The translations under genes and the position numbers were made by a program. The notes below the pieces were generated by a model that ran no database searches, was not told the origin of the DNA, and worked only from the letters and a program-made list of their open reading frames with translations. A stretch of DNA of 64,000 nucleotides from Polymorphospora lycopeni (GTDB taxonomy: Bacteria > Actinomycetota > Actinomycetes > Mycobacteriales > Micromonosporaceae): positions 15,092 through 79,091 of the forward strand of contig NZ_JBCGDC010000021.1 in assembly GCF_042237075.1 (NCBI RefSeq). Direction: 5' to 3'. This document shows positions 16,320 to 25,669 of the stretch, one piece after another (positions within the stretch are counted from its first letter, which is position 1; each line of letters begins with the position of its first letter).

Positions 16320-17507
16320 ATGATCTTCCGAAACCGCGCTCTCGCGCGTGTCGGTGCAGGCGCTTTCGGCCTCGTCGCGGTGGGCGCCTTCGCCACGCCC
16401 GCCTTCGCTGACGACACGGCCGACGTCGAGGTCAAGCTCAGTGGCACCACCATCGCCGCCGGCGCGTCCGGCAAGGCCGCGTTCGCGTCGCTGATCAACA
16501 ACAGCAAGACGACCACCGCCACCGGTCTGACCATCACGGTCGACTTCTCCGACCTCGACACCAACCTCGTCGACGTCGTGCACTTCGGTGGCGGCTGCAA
16601 CGAGCCGGTGGACAACCAGCTCATCTGCGGCATCACCCCGGACGAGCTGAAGCCGGGCGAGGACTTCGACGTCCCGGTCGCCCTGGTCCGCAAGAACACC
16701 GAATCGTCGGAGTCGGCGGGCTCGATCACCATCTCGGTCGAGACCGAGACCACCGACCCCAACCTGAAGAACAACACCGTCACCGCGCCGGTGACCATCG
16801 GCGGCAACGGCCCCGACCTCTATGTCTGGGCCGCCGACGTACCGGTCAACCAGGACGGCACCACCGGTACGCTCCAGCCCGGCGAGACCGGTGCGCTGGT
16901 GATCGAGGTCGGCAACCAGGGCGACCGGGCCGCCGGCGGCTTCACGGTGACCGCGACCCTGCCCGAGAACGCCACCTTCGACAGCGTGATCGTCGAGCAG
17001 TTCCCGGACGACTTCGCCGGCTGCGAGTTCACCGCCTCCGAGGCGGTCTGCGACTGGCGGGACCTGCCGCTCATCCCGGTCGACCAGGACGAGTCCACCG
17101 AGGACGACGTCTTCTCCGCGTACACCTTCGCCCTGCCGGTGAAGGTCGCCGACGACGCCGAGGCCGGTGTCAACCTGACCGGCGGCCTCGCCGTGGTCGA
17201 GGGCTACCAGATGTCGGAGCGGATGCTGGCCCGCCGCGCCCCGCAGGCGGTCGAACTGCCGCAGGGCGTCGAGGGCGTGCTCGCCAAGGACGCCGACTGG
17301 ACCGACAACTCCGACGAGTTCACCGTGTTCGTCAAGGCCGCCGACGGTAACGGCGGCGGTGGCGGACTGCCGGTGACCGGTGTGCAGGCCGGCCTCCTGA
17401 GCGGCATCGGCCTGGCCGTGGTCGCCGCCGGTGGCGCGATGTTCCTGATCTCCCGCCGTCGCCGCGTGGTCCTGGTGACCCCCGGCGACGAGAAGCCGAC
17501 CGCCTGA
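16320..17507 (+). CDS. LPXTG-anchored surface protein with DUF11-like repeats (1)
   Basis: A 395-residue cell-wall protein. It has a signal peptide (GAFGLVAVGAFATPAFA), two immunoglobulin-like beta domains of the DUF11/CARDB kind (about 35-160 and 165-330), a Gly linker, the sorting motif LPVTG (350-354), a membrane helix and an Arg tail followed by VVLVTP. A class E or similar sortase should fix it to peptidoglycan; none is in the window. Cys pairs within each domain may form disulfides. Its C-terminal sorting region is nearly the same as that of the next gene, showing duplication. Function unknown; adhesion or surface structure is plausible. Confidence 0.85.
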   Translation: MIFRNRALARVGAGAFGLVAVGAFATPAFADDTADVEVKLSGTTIAAGASGKAAFASLINNSKTTTATGLTITVDFSDLDTNLVDVVHFGGGCNEPVDNQLICGITPDELKPGEDFDVPVALVRKNTESSESAGSITISVETETTDPNLKNNTVTAPVTIGGNGPDLYVWAADVPVNQDGTTGTLQPGETGALVIEVGNQGDRAAGGFTVTATLPENATFDSVIVEQFPDDFAGCEFTASEAVCDWRDLPLIPVDQDESTEDDVFSAYTFALPVKVADDAEAGVNLTGGLAVVEGYQMSERMLARRAPQAVELPQGVEGVLAKDADWTDNSDEFTVFVKAADGNGGGGGLPVTGVQAGLLSGIGLAVVAAGGAMFLISRRRRVVLVTPGDEKPTA

Positions 17508-17532
17508 CGGTCGTACATAGATAGCAGGGCGT

Positions 17533-17564
17533 CACGGGCGGGGTGGGCAACCACCTCGCCCGTG
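17533..17564 (+). terminator. Strong hairpin terminator between the LPXTG genes
   Basis: A 14-bp stem (17533-17546 pairing with 17551-17564, one G-U) closes on a GCAA tetraloop of the GNRA type. It begins 25 nt past the stop of the first LPXTG gene, so the second gene is likely transcribed separately or only by read-through. Confidence 0.8.
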
Positions 17565-17619
17565 GCTGTTGACTCTCCACCTCCCCCTCCCTGGTAACGC
17601 CCCGATTCCCGGAGGACCC

Positions 17620-19155
17620 ATGCACCCCCGCATCCCGCGTGCCGCCGCCGGTCTGGCCGCGGCGCTCGTGGCCGCCACGCTCGCCGCCACGCCGGCCGCC
17701 GCGGCCCCGGAAGACACCTCGTCAGCCGACCTCAACCTCGCCGTCAGCGGCGAGCGGGTGGTCAGCTACGCCACGGTGAAACAGTTCTTCGTACGGCTGT
17801 CGAACGACGGACCCGACGCCGCGCAGGGCGTGAAGGTCACCATCGACGCCGGCAACATCGACCAGAACGTGCTGTTCTTCGGCCTGCCGTCCGGGCCGGG
17901 TTGCGAGGAGGACGGGCCGACCAAGGTCACCTGCGAACTCGGTGAGCTGGCCAACGGTACGACGGTGACGGACTTCCCGGCCCTGTTCGCCGCCACCCCG
18001 AAGCACAAGGGTTCCGCGGGCTCGTTCACCGTCACGGTGAACGCGGTGACCGCCGACCCGAACGCGGCGAACAACACCCAGACCGTCAACGTCGAGGCGG
18101 TTCCCCGCGGCCTCGACCTGACGGCGGTCGCCCGGGACGTCTACGCCGACTACGCCGACAACACCCCGGTGGCTCCCGGCGGGACCGGCGACCTGCACTG
18201 GGCGCTGTACAACGCGGGCCGGGACACGGTGCAGGGCGTGACCTTCGAGATCGCGCTGCCGCCGTACGTGACGTTCGCCGACCAGCGGCCCGGCTGCAAG
18301 TACAACGACGAGAACACCGTCGCGTCGTGCCGGCGCGACGCCCGCATCGTGGCGCCCGGCGAGATCTTCATGATGGTCCGGCCGATGAAGGTCAAGGTGG
18401 CCGCCGACGCTCCCGGGCCGGTCGGACTCTCCGGCGGCTGGGTCGTCGGCTACGCCAACGGCAAGGCCAGCCCGAACGTGCGGCCGCTGGCCGCCCGGTC
18501 CGCCGACCAGGACACCGTGGTCGAGGCGGCCGACGAGAAGGTACGCCGCGACGTCGACCCGTCCGACAACGCCGTGCAGTTCGCCGTGGTCACCGGCCGC
18601 AACCCGGTCGACCTGTCGGTCACCAGCACGCCGGCGACCGGCGCGGTCGGCGACACCGTGGAGGTCGAGTTCGAGGCGACGAACAAGGGTCCGGCGACCA
18701 GCAGCCCGCTGTTCGAGGTACGGGCCCCGGAGGGCACCACGGCACTGCTGCCCGAGGAGGGCATCGTTCCGTCGTGCGTCGAGAAGGACGGCGGCCTGGT
18801 CTGCGGGCTCGACGGTGAACTGGGGGTCGGGGAGACGACGTCCTTCGCGCTGAAGTTCCGCATCGACGCGGAGCAGGTCGGCACCGACGGGCAGATCACG
18901 GTCGGCAACACCTTCGCTTCGCCGGAGTCGGCACCGGAGGACAACGTCGCGCCGATCAGCATCACCGCGTCCGGCGCGGGTCCGGGTGAAGGTCCGGGCG
19001 GCGGTTCGGGCGGTGGCGGCGGGCTGCCGGTGACCGGTGTGCAGGCGACCGTGCTCGGCGGCGCCGGCCTGCTGGTCGCCGTGGTGGGCGGCGTGCTGCT
19101 CGTGCTCGCCCGGCGGCGCCGGGTGGTCCTGGTCACCCCGACCGAGGACAAGTAG
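17620..19155 (+). CDS. LPXTG-anchored surface protein with DUF11-like repeats (2)
   Basis: A 511-residue paralogue of the preceding protein, with three beta-sandwich repeats instead of two (about 35-165, 165-320 and 335-450), then a Gly/Ser linker, LPVTG (469-473), a membrane helix and RRRRVVLVTP. The signal peptide is Ala-rich and ends at AAAA-PED. I chose ATG 17620 because GGAGG lies five bases upstream; the open frame to 17569 has no signal peptide start. The gene sits between two strong hairpins, so it is its own transcription unit. Surface function unknown. Confidence 0.85.
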   Translation: MHPRIPRAAAGLAAALVAATLAATPAAAAPEDTSSADLNLAVSGERVVSYATVKQFFVRLSNDGPDAAQGVKVTIDAGNIDQNVLFFGLPSGPGCEEDGPTKVTCELGELANGTTVTDFPALFAATPKHKGSAGSFTVTVNAVTADPNAANNTQTVNVEAVPRGLDLTAVARDVYADYADNTPVAPGGTGDLHWALYNAGRDTVQGVTFEIALPPYVTFADQRPGCKYNDENTVASCRRDARIVAPGEIFMMVRPMKVKVAADAPGPVGLSGGWVVGYANGKASPNVRPLAARSADQDTVVEAADEKVRRDVDPSDNAVQFAVVTGRNPVDLSVTSTPATGAVGDTVEVEFEATNKGPATSSPLFEVRAPEGTTALLPEEGIVPSCVEKDGGLVCGLDGELGVGETTSFALKFRIDAEQVGTDGQITVGNTFASPESAPEDNVAPISITASGAGPGEGPGGGSGGGGGLPVTGVQATVLGGAGLLVAVVGGVLLVLARRRRVVLVTPTEDK

Positions 19156-19183
19156 GGCGTACGCCCACTCAGGACGGTACTCA

Positions 19184-19214
19184 CGGGCGCCGGCGGTCTG
19201 ACCGCCGGCGCCCG
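19184..19214 (+). terminator. Perfect GC hairpin terminator after the second LPXTG gene
   Basis: A 14-bp perfect stem (19184-19197 with 19201-19214) closes on a three-base loop, CTG. It lies 28 nt after the stop and 55 nt before the menG start. Confidence 0.8.
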
Positions 19215-19268
19215 CGGCCGTACCGGGGCGGCTGTCGGGTCCGGTCACGGTGCTGGCAGAGTTGACCC

Positions 19269-19961
19269 GTGTCCCGCGCTCAGCTAGACAAGCAGCCGCA
19301 CGAGGTCGCCGCGATGTTCGACGGCGTCGCCTCGAGATACGACCTGACCAACACCGTCCTCTCGTTCGGCCAGGACCGCGGCTGGCGCCGGGCCACCCGG
19401 TCGGCGCTCGGGCTGCGTCCCGGCGACCGGGTGCTCGACCTCGGCGCCGGCACCGGGGTGTCGACCGAGGAACTGGCCCGCTCCGGCGCGTACGCGGTGG
19501 GTGTCGACCTGTCGCTCGGCATGCTGCTGGCCGGTCGCCGGGTACGCCCCGACGTGCCGCTGCTGGCCGGTGACGCGCTGCGGCTGCCGTTCGCCGACGC
19601 GACCTTCGACGCGGTGACCATCTCGTTCGCGCTGCGCAACATGGTCGACACCGGTGCCGCCCTGCGTGAACTGGCCCGGGTGACCCGGCCGGGCGGCCGG
19701 CTCGTGGTGTGCGAGTTCAGTCACCCGACGAGCCGGGCGTTCCGCACCGTCTACCTGTCGTACCTGATGCGGTCGCTGCCGGCGGTGGCCCGCGCGGTGT
19801 CCAGCAACCCGGACGCCTACGTCTACCTCGCCGAGTCGATCCGGGCGTGGCCGGACCAGGCCGGACTCTCGGCCCGGATCATGGACTCGGGCTGGGCGAA
19901 GGTGGCCTGGCGCAACCTCAGCGGGGGCGTGGTGGCGCTGCACCGGGCGACCCGGGTCTGA
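19269..19961 (+). CDS. menG: Demethylmenaquinone methyltransferase MenG/UbiE
   Basis: A 230-residue SAM-dependent methyltransferase for the last ring step of menaquinone synthesis. SAM motif I is VLDLGAGTG (55-63); the UbiE-type signatures FDGVASRYDLTN near the N terminus and SFALRNMVD, then ALRELARVTRPGG, are present. GTG start at 19269. It stands alone between the LPXTG terminator and the regulatory region of the reductase-nuo unit, with mqnC upstream and the polyprenyl synthase downstream, so the local cluster supplies several menaquinone steps. Confidence 0.92.
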   Translation: MSRAQLDKQPHEVAAMFDGVASRYDLTNTVLSFGQDRGWRRATRSALGLRPGDRVLDLGAGTGVSTEELARSGAYAVGVDLSLGMLLAGRRVRPDVPLLAGDALRLPFADATFDAVTISFALRNMVDTGAALRELARVTRPGGRLVVCEFSHPTSRAFRTVYLSYLMRSLPAVARAVSSNPDAYVYLAESIRAWPDQAGLSARIMDSGWAKVAWRNLSGGVVALHRATRV

Positions 19962-20059
19962 CCTCGGGAAGCAGCGTAGCGGAGCGGTTTGGGTACGTTG
20001 CGTGACCATTGCTGGTCGATTTCTGGCGGATGCCCGTTCAGGGCTGTCACCTCGCTTGG

Positions 20060-20075
20060 TTAGGTATGCCTAACC
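20060..20075. promoter_or_regulatory. Iron-box-like site (DtxR/IdeR/DmdR type)
   Basis: TTAGGTATGCCTAACC, part of the 18-bp palindrome 20058-20075, matches 14 of the 16 aligned positions of the DtxR/IdeR consensus (TTAGGTTAGSCTAACC followed by TAA); the last three positions do not match. It lies 85 nt upstream of the reductase start, close to candidate promoter elements (TTGGTT at 20056, TAAGGG at 20078, or TAGACT at 20100). Iron-dependent repression of the reductase and possibly nuo is the inference. Confidence 0.6.
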
Positions 20076-20120
20076 AGTAAGGGGCGTACAGCTCGGTCTT
20101 AGACTCTCCCGGGATCAGGC

Positions 20121-20138
20121 TTGTGAAGAGTTTCACGA
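20121..20138. promoter_or_regulatory. Rex operator-like site
   Basis: TTGTGAAGAGTTTCACGA matches the actinobacterial Rex operator TGTGAACNNNTTCACA at 11 of 13 fixed positions. It lies between the likely promoter and the ribosome site, 21 nt before the reductase ATG, a typical repressor position. Rex senses the NADH/NAD+ ratio and controls respiratory genes, including nuo in streptomycetes. Confidence 0.65.
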
Positions 20139-20159
20139 GCGGTCGGGAGGGAGGCGCAG

Positions 20160-21437
20160 ATGGCCACGACTCAGCACGACGCGGACGTCATCGTCGTCGG
20201 TGCCGGACCGGGCGGTTCGACGACGGCCTACCACCTCGCCCGCCACGGGCTGCGGGTGCTGCTGCTGGAGAAGACCGAGTTCCCGCGCGAGAAGGTCTGC
20301 GGCGACGGGCTGACCCCGCGGGCCGTCAAGCAGCTCGTGAAGATGGGCATCGACACCTCGCCCGAGGCCGGCTGGCTGCACAACCGCGGGCTGCGGGTCA
20401 TCGGTGGCGGCGTACGCCTCGAACTCGACTGGCCCGACCTGGCCAGCTTCCCCAACTACGGCCTGGTCCGCACCCGCCTCGACTTCGACGACCTGCTCGC
20501 CCGGCAGGCCGTCGGCGCGGGCGTCGAACTGCGCACCAACGTCAACGTCCTCGCCCCGGTGCTCGACGACGCCGGGCGCGCGGTCGGCGTGACCGCGGAG
20601 TCCGGCCCCGACAAGGCGCCGGTCACCTTCCACGCCCCGCTGATCGTCGCCGCCGACGGCGTGTCCGGCCGGTTCCCGCTGGCGATGGGCCTCGCCAAGC
20701 GCGAGGACCGACCGATCGGTGTCGCGGTCCGCCGCTACTACCGCTCGCCGCTGCGGCACGACGACAACTACCTCGAATCCTGGCTGGAGCTGCGCAGCAA
20801 GGAGAACCCCGACAAGCTGCTGCCCGGCTACGGCTGGATCTTCGGTATGGGCGACGGCCGGGTCAACGTCGGGCTCGGCGTGCTCAACTCCTCCTCGGCG
20901 TTCGGCAAGACCAACTACCGCCGGCTGCTGACCGACTGGCTCGCCAACACCCCGGAAGACTGGGGGATGACCGACGAGGCCAACGCCGACGGCCCGATCC
21001 TCGGCGCGGCGCTGCCGATGGGCTTCAACCGGGTGCCGCACTACACCCGCGGCGTCCTGCTGGTCGGCGACTCGGGCGGCATGGTCAACCCGTTCAACGG
21101 CGAGGGCATCGCCTACGCGATGGAGTCCGGCGAACTGGCCGCCGAGGTCGCCGTCCAGGCGCTGGCCCGCTCCGCCGGCCCCGAGCGGGAGCGGGCGCTC
21201 GCCTTCTACCCGACCGAGCTGAAGAGCCGCTACGGCGGCTACTACCGCCTCGGCGGCATCTTCGTGAAGCTGATCGGCCGGCCCGAGATCATGAAGATGG
21301 CCACCCGGCACGGCATGCCGCACCCGCTACTGATGCGATTCGTGCTGAAGCTGCTCGCCAACCTGACCGATCCACGTGGCGGCGACGCCATGGACCGGGT
21401 CATCAACGCCATGACCAGGGTCGCTCCCGCCGTGTGA
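20160..21437 (+). CDS. Geranylgeranyl reductase family flavoprotein (menaquinone side-chain reductase type)
   Basis: A 425-residue FAD enzyme. The dinucleotide motif is VVGAGPGGSTTAYHLARHG (about 13-31), with KTEFPREKVCGDGLTPRAV following, and the second FAD motif is VLLVGDSGGMVNPFNGEGI. Relatives (MenJ-type) saturate double bonds of the menaquinone prenyl tail. GGGAGG six bases before ATG 20160 fixes the start. nuoA starts 93 bp after the stop with no terminator, so reductase and nuo may be one transcript. This order, with reductase directly before nuoA, is also found in streptomycetes. The upstream region holds iron-box-like and Rex-like sites. Confidence 0.88.
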   Translation: MATTQHDADVIVVGAGPGGSTTAYHLARHGLRVLLLEKTEFPREKVCGDGLTPRAVKQLVKMGIDTSPEAGWLHNRGLRVIGGGVRLELDWPDLASFPNYGLVRTRLDFDDLLARQAVGAGVELRTNVNVLAPVLDDAGRAVGVTAESGPDKAPVTFHAPLIVAADGVSGRFPLAMGLAKREDRPIGVAVRRYYRSPLRHDDNYLESWLELRSKENPDKLLPGYGWIFGMGDGRVNVGLGVLNSSSAFGKTNYRRLLTDWLANTPEDWGMTDEANADGPILGAALPMGFNRVPHYTRGVLLVGDSGGMVNPFNGEGIAYAMESGELAAEVAVQALARSAGPERERALAFYPTELKSRYGGYYRLGGIFVKLIGRPEIMKMATRHGMPHPLLMRFVLKLLANLTDPRGGDAMDRVINAMTRVAPAV

Positions 21438-21529
21438 CCCGCGATCACGGCCCCCGGCCGGAACAGCTGTAACAAGTACGAATAGTGTGAAATCCGATCA
21501 GGCAAAAGTGAGGACGGCAGGAGGAGACG

Positions 21530-21895
21530 ATGTCACTCTCCGTGTGGGTGCCAATCGTGGGTCTGCTGACCCTCGGTGCCCTCTTCGCACTCTTCTCCGT
21601 GGGCATCGCTCCGATCGTCGGCCCCAAGCGGTTCAACCGGGCCAAGCTCGAGGCGTACGAGTGCGGCATCGAGCCGTCCCCACAGCCGGTCGGTGGTGGA
21701 CGGTTCCCGATCAAGTTCTACCTGACCGCGATGCTGTTCATCATCTTCGACATCGAGATCATCTTTCTCTTCCCGTGGGCCGTGCACTTCGACGCGCTCG
21801 GCCTGTTCGGGTTCGTCGAGATGGTCCTGTTCATCGGCATGGTCTCCATCGCGTACGCCTACGAGTGGCGGCGCGGCGGCCTGGACTGGAACTGA
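21530..21895 (+). CDS. nuoA: NADH-quinone oxidoreductase subunit A
   Basis: A 121-residue membrane subunit of complex I with three helices; it forms the joint between the membrane and peripheral arms. The conserved loop is YECGIEP (with the redox-sensitive Cys) followed by RFPIKFYLTAMLFIIFDIEI. GGAGGAG precedes the ATG. It starts the 14-gene operon; CTGTAACA (21467-21474) lies 56 bp upstream and may mark an internal promoter. Confidence 0.97.
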   Translation: MSLSVWVPIVGLLTLGALFALFSVGIAPIVGPKRFNRAKLEAYECGIEPSPQPVGGGRFPIKFYLTAMLFIIFDIEIIFLFPWAVHFDALGLFGFVEMVLFIGMVSIAYAYEWRRGGLDWN

Positions 21896-21903
21896 GGTTC
21901 GCC

Positions 21904-22575
21904 ATGGGTATCGAGGAGAAGCTGCCGAGCGGCATCCTGCTCACGTCGGTGGAGAAGCTTTCCAACTGGGCGCGTAAGTCGTCCTTCTGGGGCGCCACCT
22001 TCGGTCTTGCCTGCTGCGCCATCGAGATGATGGCCGCCGGCGGCCCTCACTACGACCTGGGCCGCTGGGGCATGGAGGTCTTCCGGGCCTCGCCCCGGCA
22101 GGCCGACCTGATGATCGTCGCCGGCCGGGTGAGCCAGAAGATGGCCCCGGTCGTACGGCAGATCTACGACCAGATGCCGGAGCCGCGTTCGGTCATCTCG
22201 ATGGGCGTGTGCGCCTCCTCCGGCGGCATGTTCAACAACTACGCGCTCGTGCAGGGCGTCGACCACATCATCCCGGTGGACATGTACCTGCCCGGCTGCC
22301 CGCCGCGCCCGGAGATGCTGATCGACGCCATCCTCAAGATGCGCGAGAAGGTGATGGCCCAGCCGCTCGGCCCGAACGGCCGCAAGATGCTGGCCGCCCG
22401 CGAGGCGCGTGGGGACGTACCGGTCGTGGCGCCCGGCGCCATGCCGTCGTCGTACCGCTCCGACAAGGCCCGGCGGGCCGAGTGGGAGCAGGCGGTCCGC
22501 GAGGGCCGTGAGGAACAGCTCCGCATCGAGAACTGGATGAAGGCGCAGAACCACATCCGCGGGGGTGCCCGTTGA
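21904..22575 (+). CDS. nuoB: NADH-quinone oxidoreductase subunit B (N2 cluster)
   Basis: A 223-residue peripheral subunit that carries the terminal [4Fe-4S] cluster N2 next to the quinone site. The ligands are the adjacent pair C37-C38, plus C103 and C132 (YLPGCPPRPE). The C-terminal tail beyond residue 160 is charged and longer than in proteobacteria, as usual in actinobacteria. Eight bases separate it from nuoA and it overlaps nuoC. Confidence 0.97.
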   Translation: MGIEEKLPSGILLTSVEKLSNWARKSSFWGATFGLACCAIEMMAAGGPHYDLGRWGMEVFRASPRQADLMIVAGRVSQKMAPVVRQIYDQMPEPRSVISMGVCASSGGMFNNYALVQGVDHIIPVDMYLPGCPPRPEMLIDAILKMREKVMAQPLGPNGRKMLAAREARGDVPVVAPGAMPSSYRSDKARRAEWEQAVREGREEQLRIENWMKAQNHIRGGAR

Positions 22576-23315
22576 GCGAGCCCAACAAGACCAGCGAGGT
22601 GCCCGGCGGCGGCGTACCGGTGGCGGCGCCACCGGTCGGCGCGACCAGCGGCGCCCCGGCCGAGTTCCCGCCGGCCAGCGGTGCCGGCCGCGGCATGTTC
22701 GGCATCCACGGCTCCGGTGACACCTCGGGCTTCGGCGGCCTGGTCCGCCGCAAGGTCGGGATCATCGACAGCCCCCGGCCGTACGGCGGCTACTTCGACG
22801 AGGTCCGCGACGCCCTCGAAGAGGCGTACCCGGGGTTCGCCGACGCGATCGAGAAGGTCGTCGTCGACCGGAACGAACTGACCCTCCACGTACGCCCGGA
22901 GCGGATCGTCGAGGTCTGCCAGGTGATGCGCGACGACGAGGCGCTGCGGTTCGAGCTGCTCTCGTCTCTGTCGGGGGTGGACTACCTCGGCTCCGACGAG
23001 CGTCGGCTGCACGTCGTCTACCAGCTGACCTCGATGACCTACCGCCGGATCGTGCGGCTGGAGGTCGCGGTGACGGCCGAGCACCCGCACGTGCCGAGTG
23101 TCTGCTCCGTCTACCCGACCGCCAACTGGCAGGAGCGGGAGGCGTACGACATGTTCGGGGTCCTCTTCGACGGCCACCCGGGACTCACCCGGATCCTGAT
23201 GCCGGACGACTGGGAGGGGCACCCCCAGCGCAAGGACTACCCGCTCGGCGGCGTGCCGGTGGAGTACAAGGGCGCCGAGATTCCCCCTCCGGACGAGCGG
23301 AGGTCCTACCAGTGA
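22572..23315 (+). CDS. nuoC: NADH-quinone oxidoreductase subunit C
   Basis: A 247-residue peripheral-arm subunit of the 30-kDa family. The signature is NWQEREAYDMFGVLFDGHPG, then RILMPDDWEGHPQRKDYPLG. A TTG start at 22572 overlaps the nuoB stop (TTGA); no better start lies nearby. The N-terminal 55 residues are low-complexity with a GMFG segment shared by actinobacterial NuoC. Confidence 0.95.
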   Translation: MSEPNKTSEVPGGGVPVAAPPVGATSGAPAEFPPASGAGRGMFGIHGSGDTSGFGGLVRRKVGIIDSPRPYGGYFDEVRDALEEAYPGFADAIEKVVVDRNELTLHVRPERIVEVCQVMRDDEALRFELLSSLSGVDYLGSDERRLHVVYQLTSMTYRRIVRLEVAVTAEHPHVPSVCSVYPTANWQEREAYDMFGVLFDGHPGLTRILMPDDWEGHPQRKDYPLGGVPVEYKGAEIPPPDERRSYQ

Positions 23316-23337
23316 TCGACCGTAACGAGGTGGCGGT

Positions 23338-24663
23338 ATGAGCACTCCCGGTTACGCGACCGAGCGGGAGACCACCGAGGGCAAGGTGTTCAACGTCACC
23401 GGCGGCGACTGGGACACCGTCGTCGAGGGCGTCGACCCGCTCAGCGACGAGCGGATCGTGGTCAACCTGGGTCCCCAGCACCCGTCGACGCACGGCGTGC
23501 TCCGGCTGGTGCTGGAGCTGGAGGGCGAGACGGTCACCGAGGTTCGGCCGATCGTCGGCTACCTGCACACCGGTATCGAGAAGAACCTCGAATACCGCAA
23601 CTGGGTGCAGGGCACGACCTTCGTGACCCGGATGGACTACCTGGCCCCGATCTTCAACGAGACCGCGTACTCGCTGGCGGTGGAGAAGCTGCTCGGCATC
23701 GAGGAGCAGATCACCGAGCGGGCCACCACCATCCGCGTGCTGATGATGGAGCTCAACCGGATCTCCTCGCACATGGTCTGGTTCGCCACGACCGGCATGG
23801 AGCTGGGTGCGATCTCGCTGATGCTCTACGGCTTCCGCGAGCGCGAGTACGTCCTGGACATCTTCGAGCTCTGCTCCGGCCTGCGGATGAACATGGCCTA
23901 CGTACGGCCGGGCGGCGTCGCCCAGGACGTGCCGGACGAGGCGATCAAGAAGATCGACGAGTTGCTCGACTACCTGCCCAAGCGCCTCGCCGAATACGAG
24001 GCGATGCTGAGCGACAACGTCATCTGGAAGGGACGCACCCAGAACGTCGGCGTCCTCGACGTGACCGGTTGCCTCGCGATGGGTGTCACCGGTCCGGTGC
24101 TGCGCTCCGCGGGCCTGGCCTGGGACCTGCGCAAGACGATGCCGTACTGCGGCTACGAGACGTACGACTTCAACGTCCCGACCGCGACCAGCGCCGACGT
24201 GTGGGGCCGCTACCAGGTACGGCTGGCCGAGACCCGCGAGTCGATGAAGATCATTCGGCAGGCGGTCGACCGGCTCCGGCCGGGCCCGATCATGGTCGCC
24301 GACAAGAAGATCGCCTGGCCGGCGCAGCTCGCGATCGGCGTCGACGGCATGGGCAACTCGCTGGAGCACGTCGCCAAGATCATGGGTCAGTCGATGGAGT
24401 CGCTGATCCACCACTTCAAGCTGGTGACGGAGGGCTTCCGGGTGCCGCCCGGACAGGTCTACGTCCCGATCGAAGGGCCCCGCGGTGAGCTGGGAGCACA
24501 TGCCGTCTCCGACGGAGGCACCCGGCCCTACCGGGTGCACTTCCGGGAGCCGAGCTTCGTCAACCTCCAGGCGATCCCGGCCATGTCCGAGGGCGCACTG
24601 CTGGCCGACGTGATCGCGGGCGGCGCTTCGCTGGACCCGGTGATGGGTGGGTGTGACCGATGA
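23338..24663 (+). CDS. nuoD: NADH-quinone oxidoreductase subunit D
   Basis: A 441-residue 49-kDa-type subunit that lines the quinone cavity with NuoB. Landmarks: NLGPQHPSTHGVLR and EKNLEYRNW near the N terminus, and PRGELG / GAHAVSDGG near the C terminus. The start ATG follows a 22-bp gap; the stop overlaps nuoE (ATGA). Confidence 0.97.
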   Translation: MSTPGYATERETTEGKVFNVTGGDWDTVVEGVDPLSDERIVVNLGPQHPSTHGVLRLVLELEGETVTEVRPIVGYLHTGIEKNLEYRNWVQGTTFVTRMDYLAPIFNETAYSLAVEKLLGIEEQITERATTIRVLMMELNRISSHMVWFATTGMELGAISLMLYGFREREYVLDIFELCSGLRMNMAYVRPGGVAQDVPDEAIKKIDELLDYLPKRLAEYEAMLSDNVIWKGRTQNVGVLDVTGCLAMGVTGPVLRSAGLAWDLRKTMPYCGYETYDFNVPTATSADVWGRYQVRLAETRESMKIIRQAVDRLRPGPIMVADKKIAWPAQLAIGVDGMGNSLEHVAKIMGQSMESLIHHFKLVTEGFRVPPGQVYVPIEGPRGELGAHAVSDGGTRPYRVHFREPSFVNLQAIPAMSEGALLADVIAGGASLDPVMGGCDR

Positions 24664-25669
24664 GTGTGCCGTTCGACGAGCAGACCCGGGCCCGGGCCGC
24701 TGAGATCATCAGCCGCTACCCGGCCGACCGGTCCCGCTCCGCACTGCTGCCGCTGCTGCACCTGGTGCAGTCCGAGGAGGGCTACGTCTCCCCGGCCGGC
24801 GTCGAGTTCTGTGCCGAGGTGCTCGGCATCAACAAGGCGCAGGTCGGCGCGGTGGCGACGTTCTACACCATGTACAAGCGCCGGCCGACCGGCGACTACC
24901 TGGTGAGCGTCTGCACCAACACCATGTGCGACGTGCTCGGTGGCCAGAAGGTCTTCGACACCCTCAGCGAACTGCTCGAGGTCGGGCACGACCAGACCAC
25001 CGCCGACGGCACCATCACCCTGGAGCACGCGGAGTGCCTCGCCGCCTGCGACTACGGGCCGGTCATGACCGTCAACTACGACTTCTTCGACAAGGTCGAC
25101 CCCGACGTCGCCACCGGCATCGTCGAGGAACTGCGGGCCGGCAAGCAGCCGATGCCGACCCGGGGTGCGCGGCTCTGCACGCTCAAGGAGATGTCGCTCC
25201 AGCTCGCCGGCTTCGCCGACACCCGCGAGGGTGCGGTCGCCGACGGCCCGGCCGGCGACGCGACGCTGCGCGGTCTGCGGCTGGCCCAGGAGCACGGCAT
25301 CGCGGTCCGCGACTTCGACCCGAACACGCCGATCCGGAGCAAGGACGCCGGCGACAAGCCGGCGCCCCCGACCACCCGGCCCGCCGCCGCGACCGCCACC
25401 ACCGCCCCGGACGTGAAGGCGCCCGACGGCAAGTCGCCCCAGGTGCGTACGGCCGAGACCCGGTCGCCGGACGCCGCGACGCCGGTTCCCGACGCGCCGG
25501 GCACGACGCCCCCGGTCGACGGCACCCCGCCGGCGCCCGGGGACGCGAAGGCAGCCGAGGCGGCCGGTGTCGCCAGCAACAAGCCGGCCAGCGACGCCAA
25601 GCCGGCCGGCGACGACGGCGGAGCCCGGCAGGCCAATCTCGAGGGATCGAAGGAAGCGGAGGCCGAGAA

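Noticed and set aside
24926..25669. Upstream extension of NuoF within nuoE
   Set aside because: The frame is open but overlaps nuoE entirely; NuoF starts properly at GTG 25670 with the family's normal N terminus.
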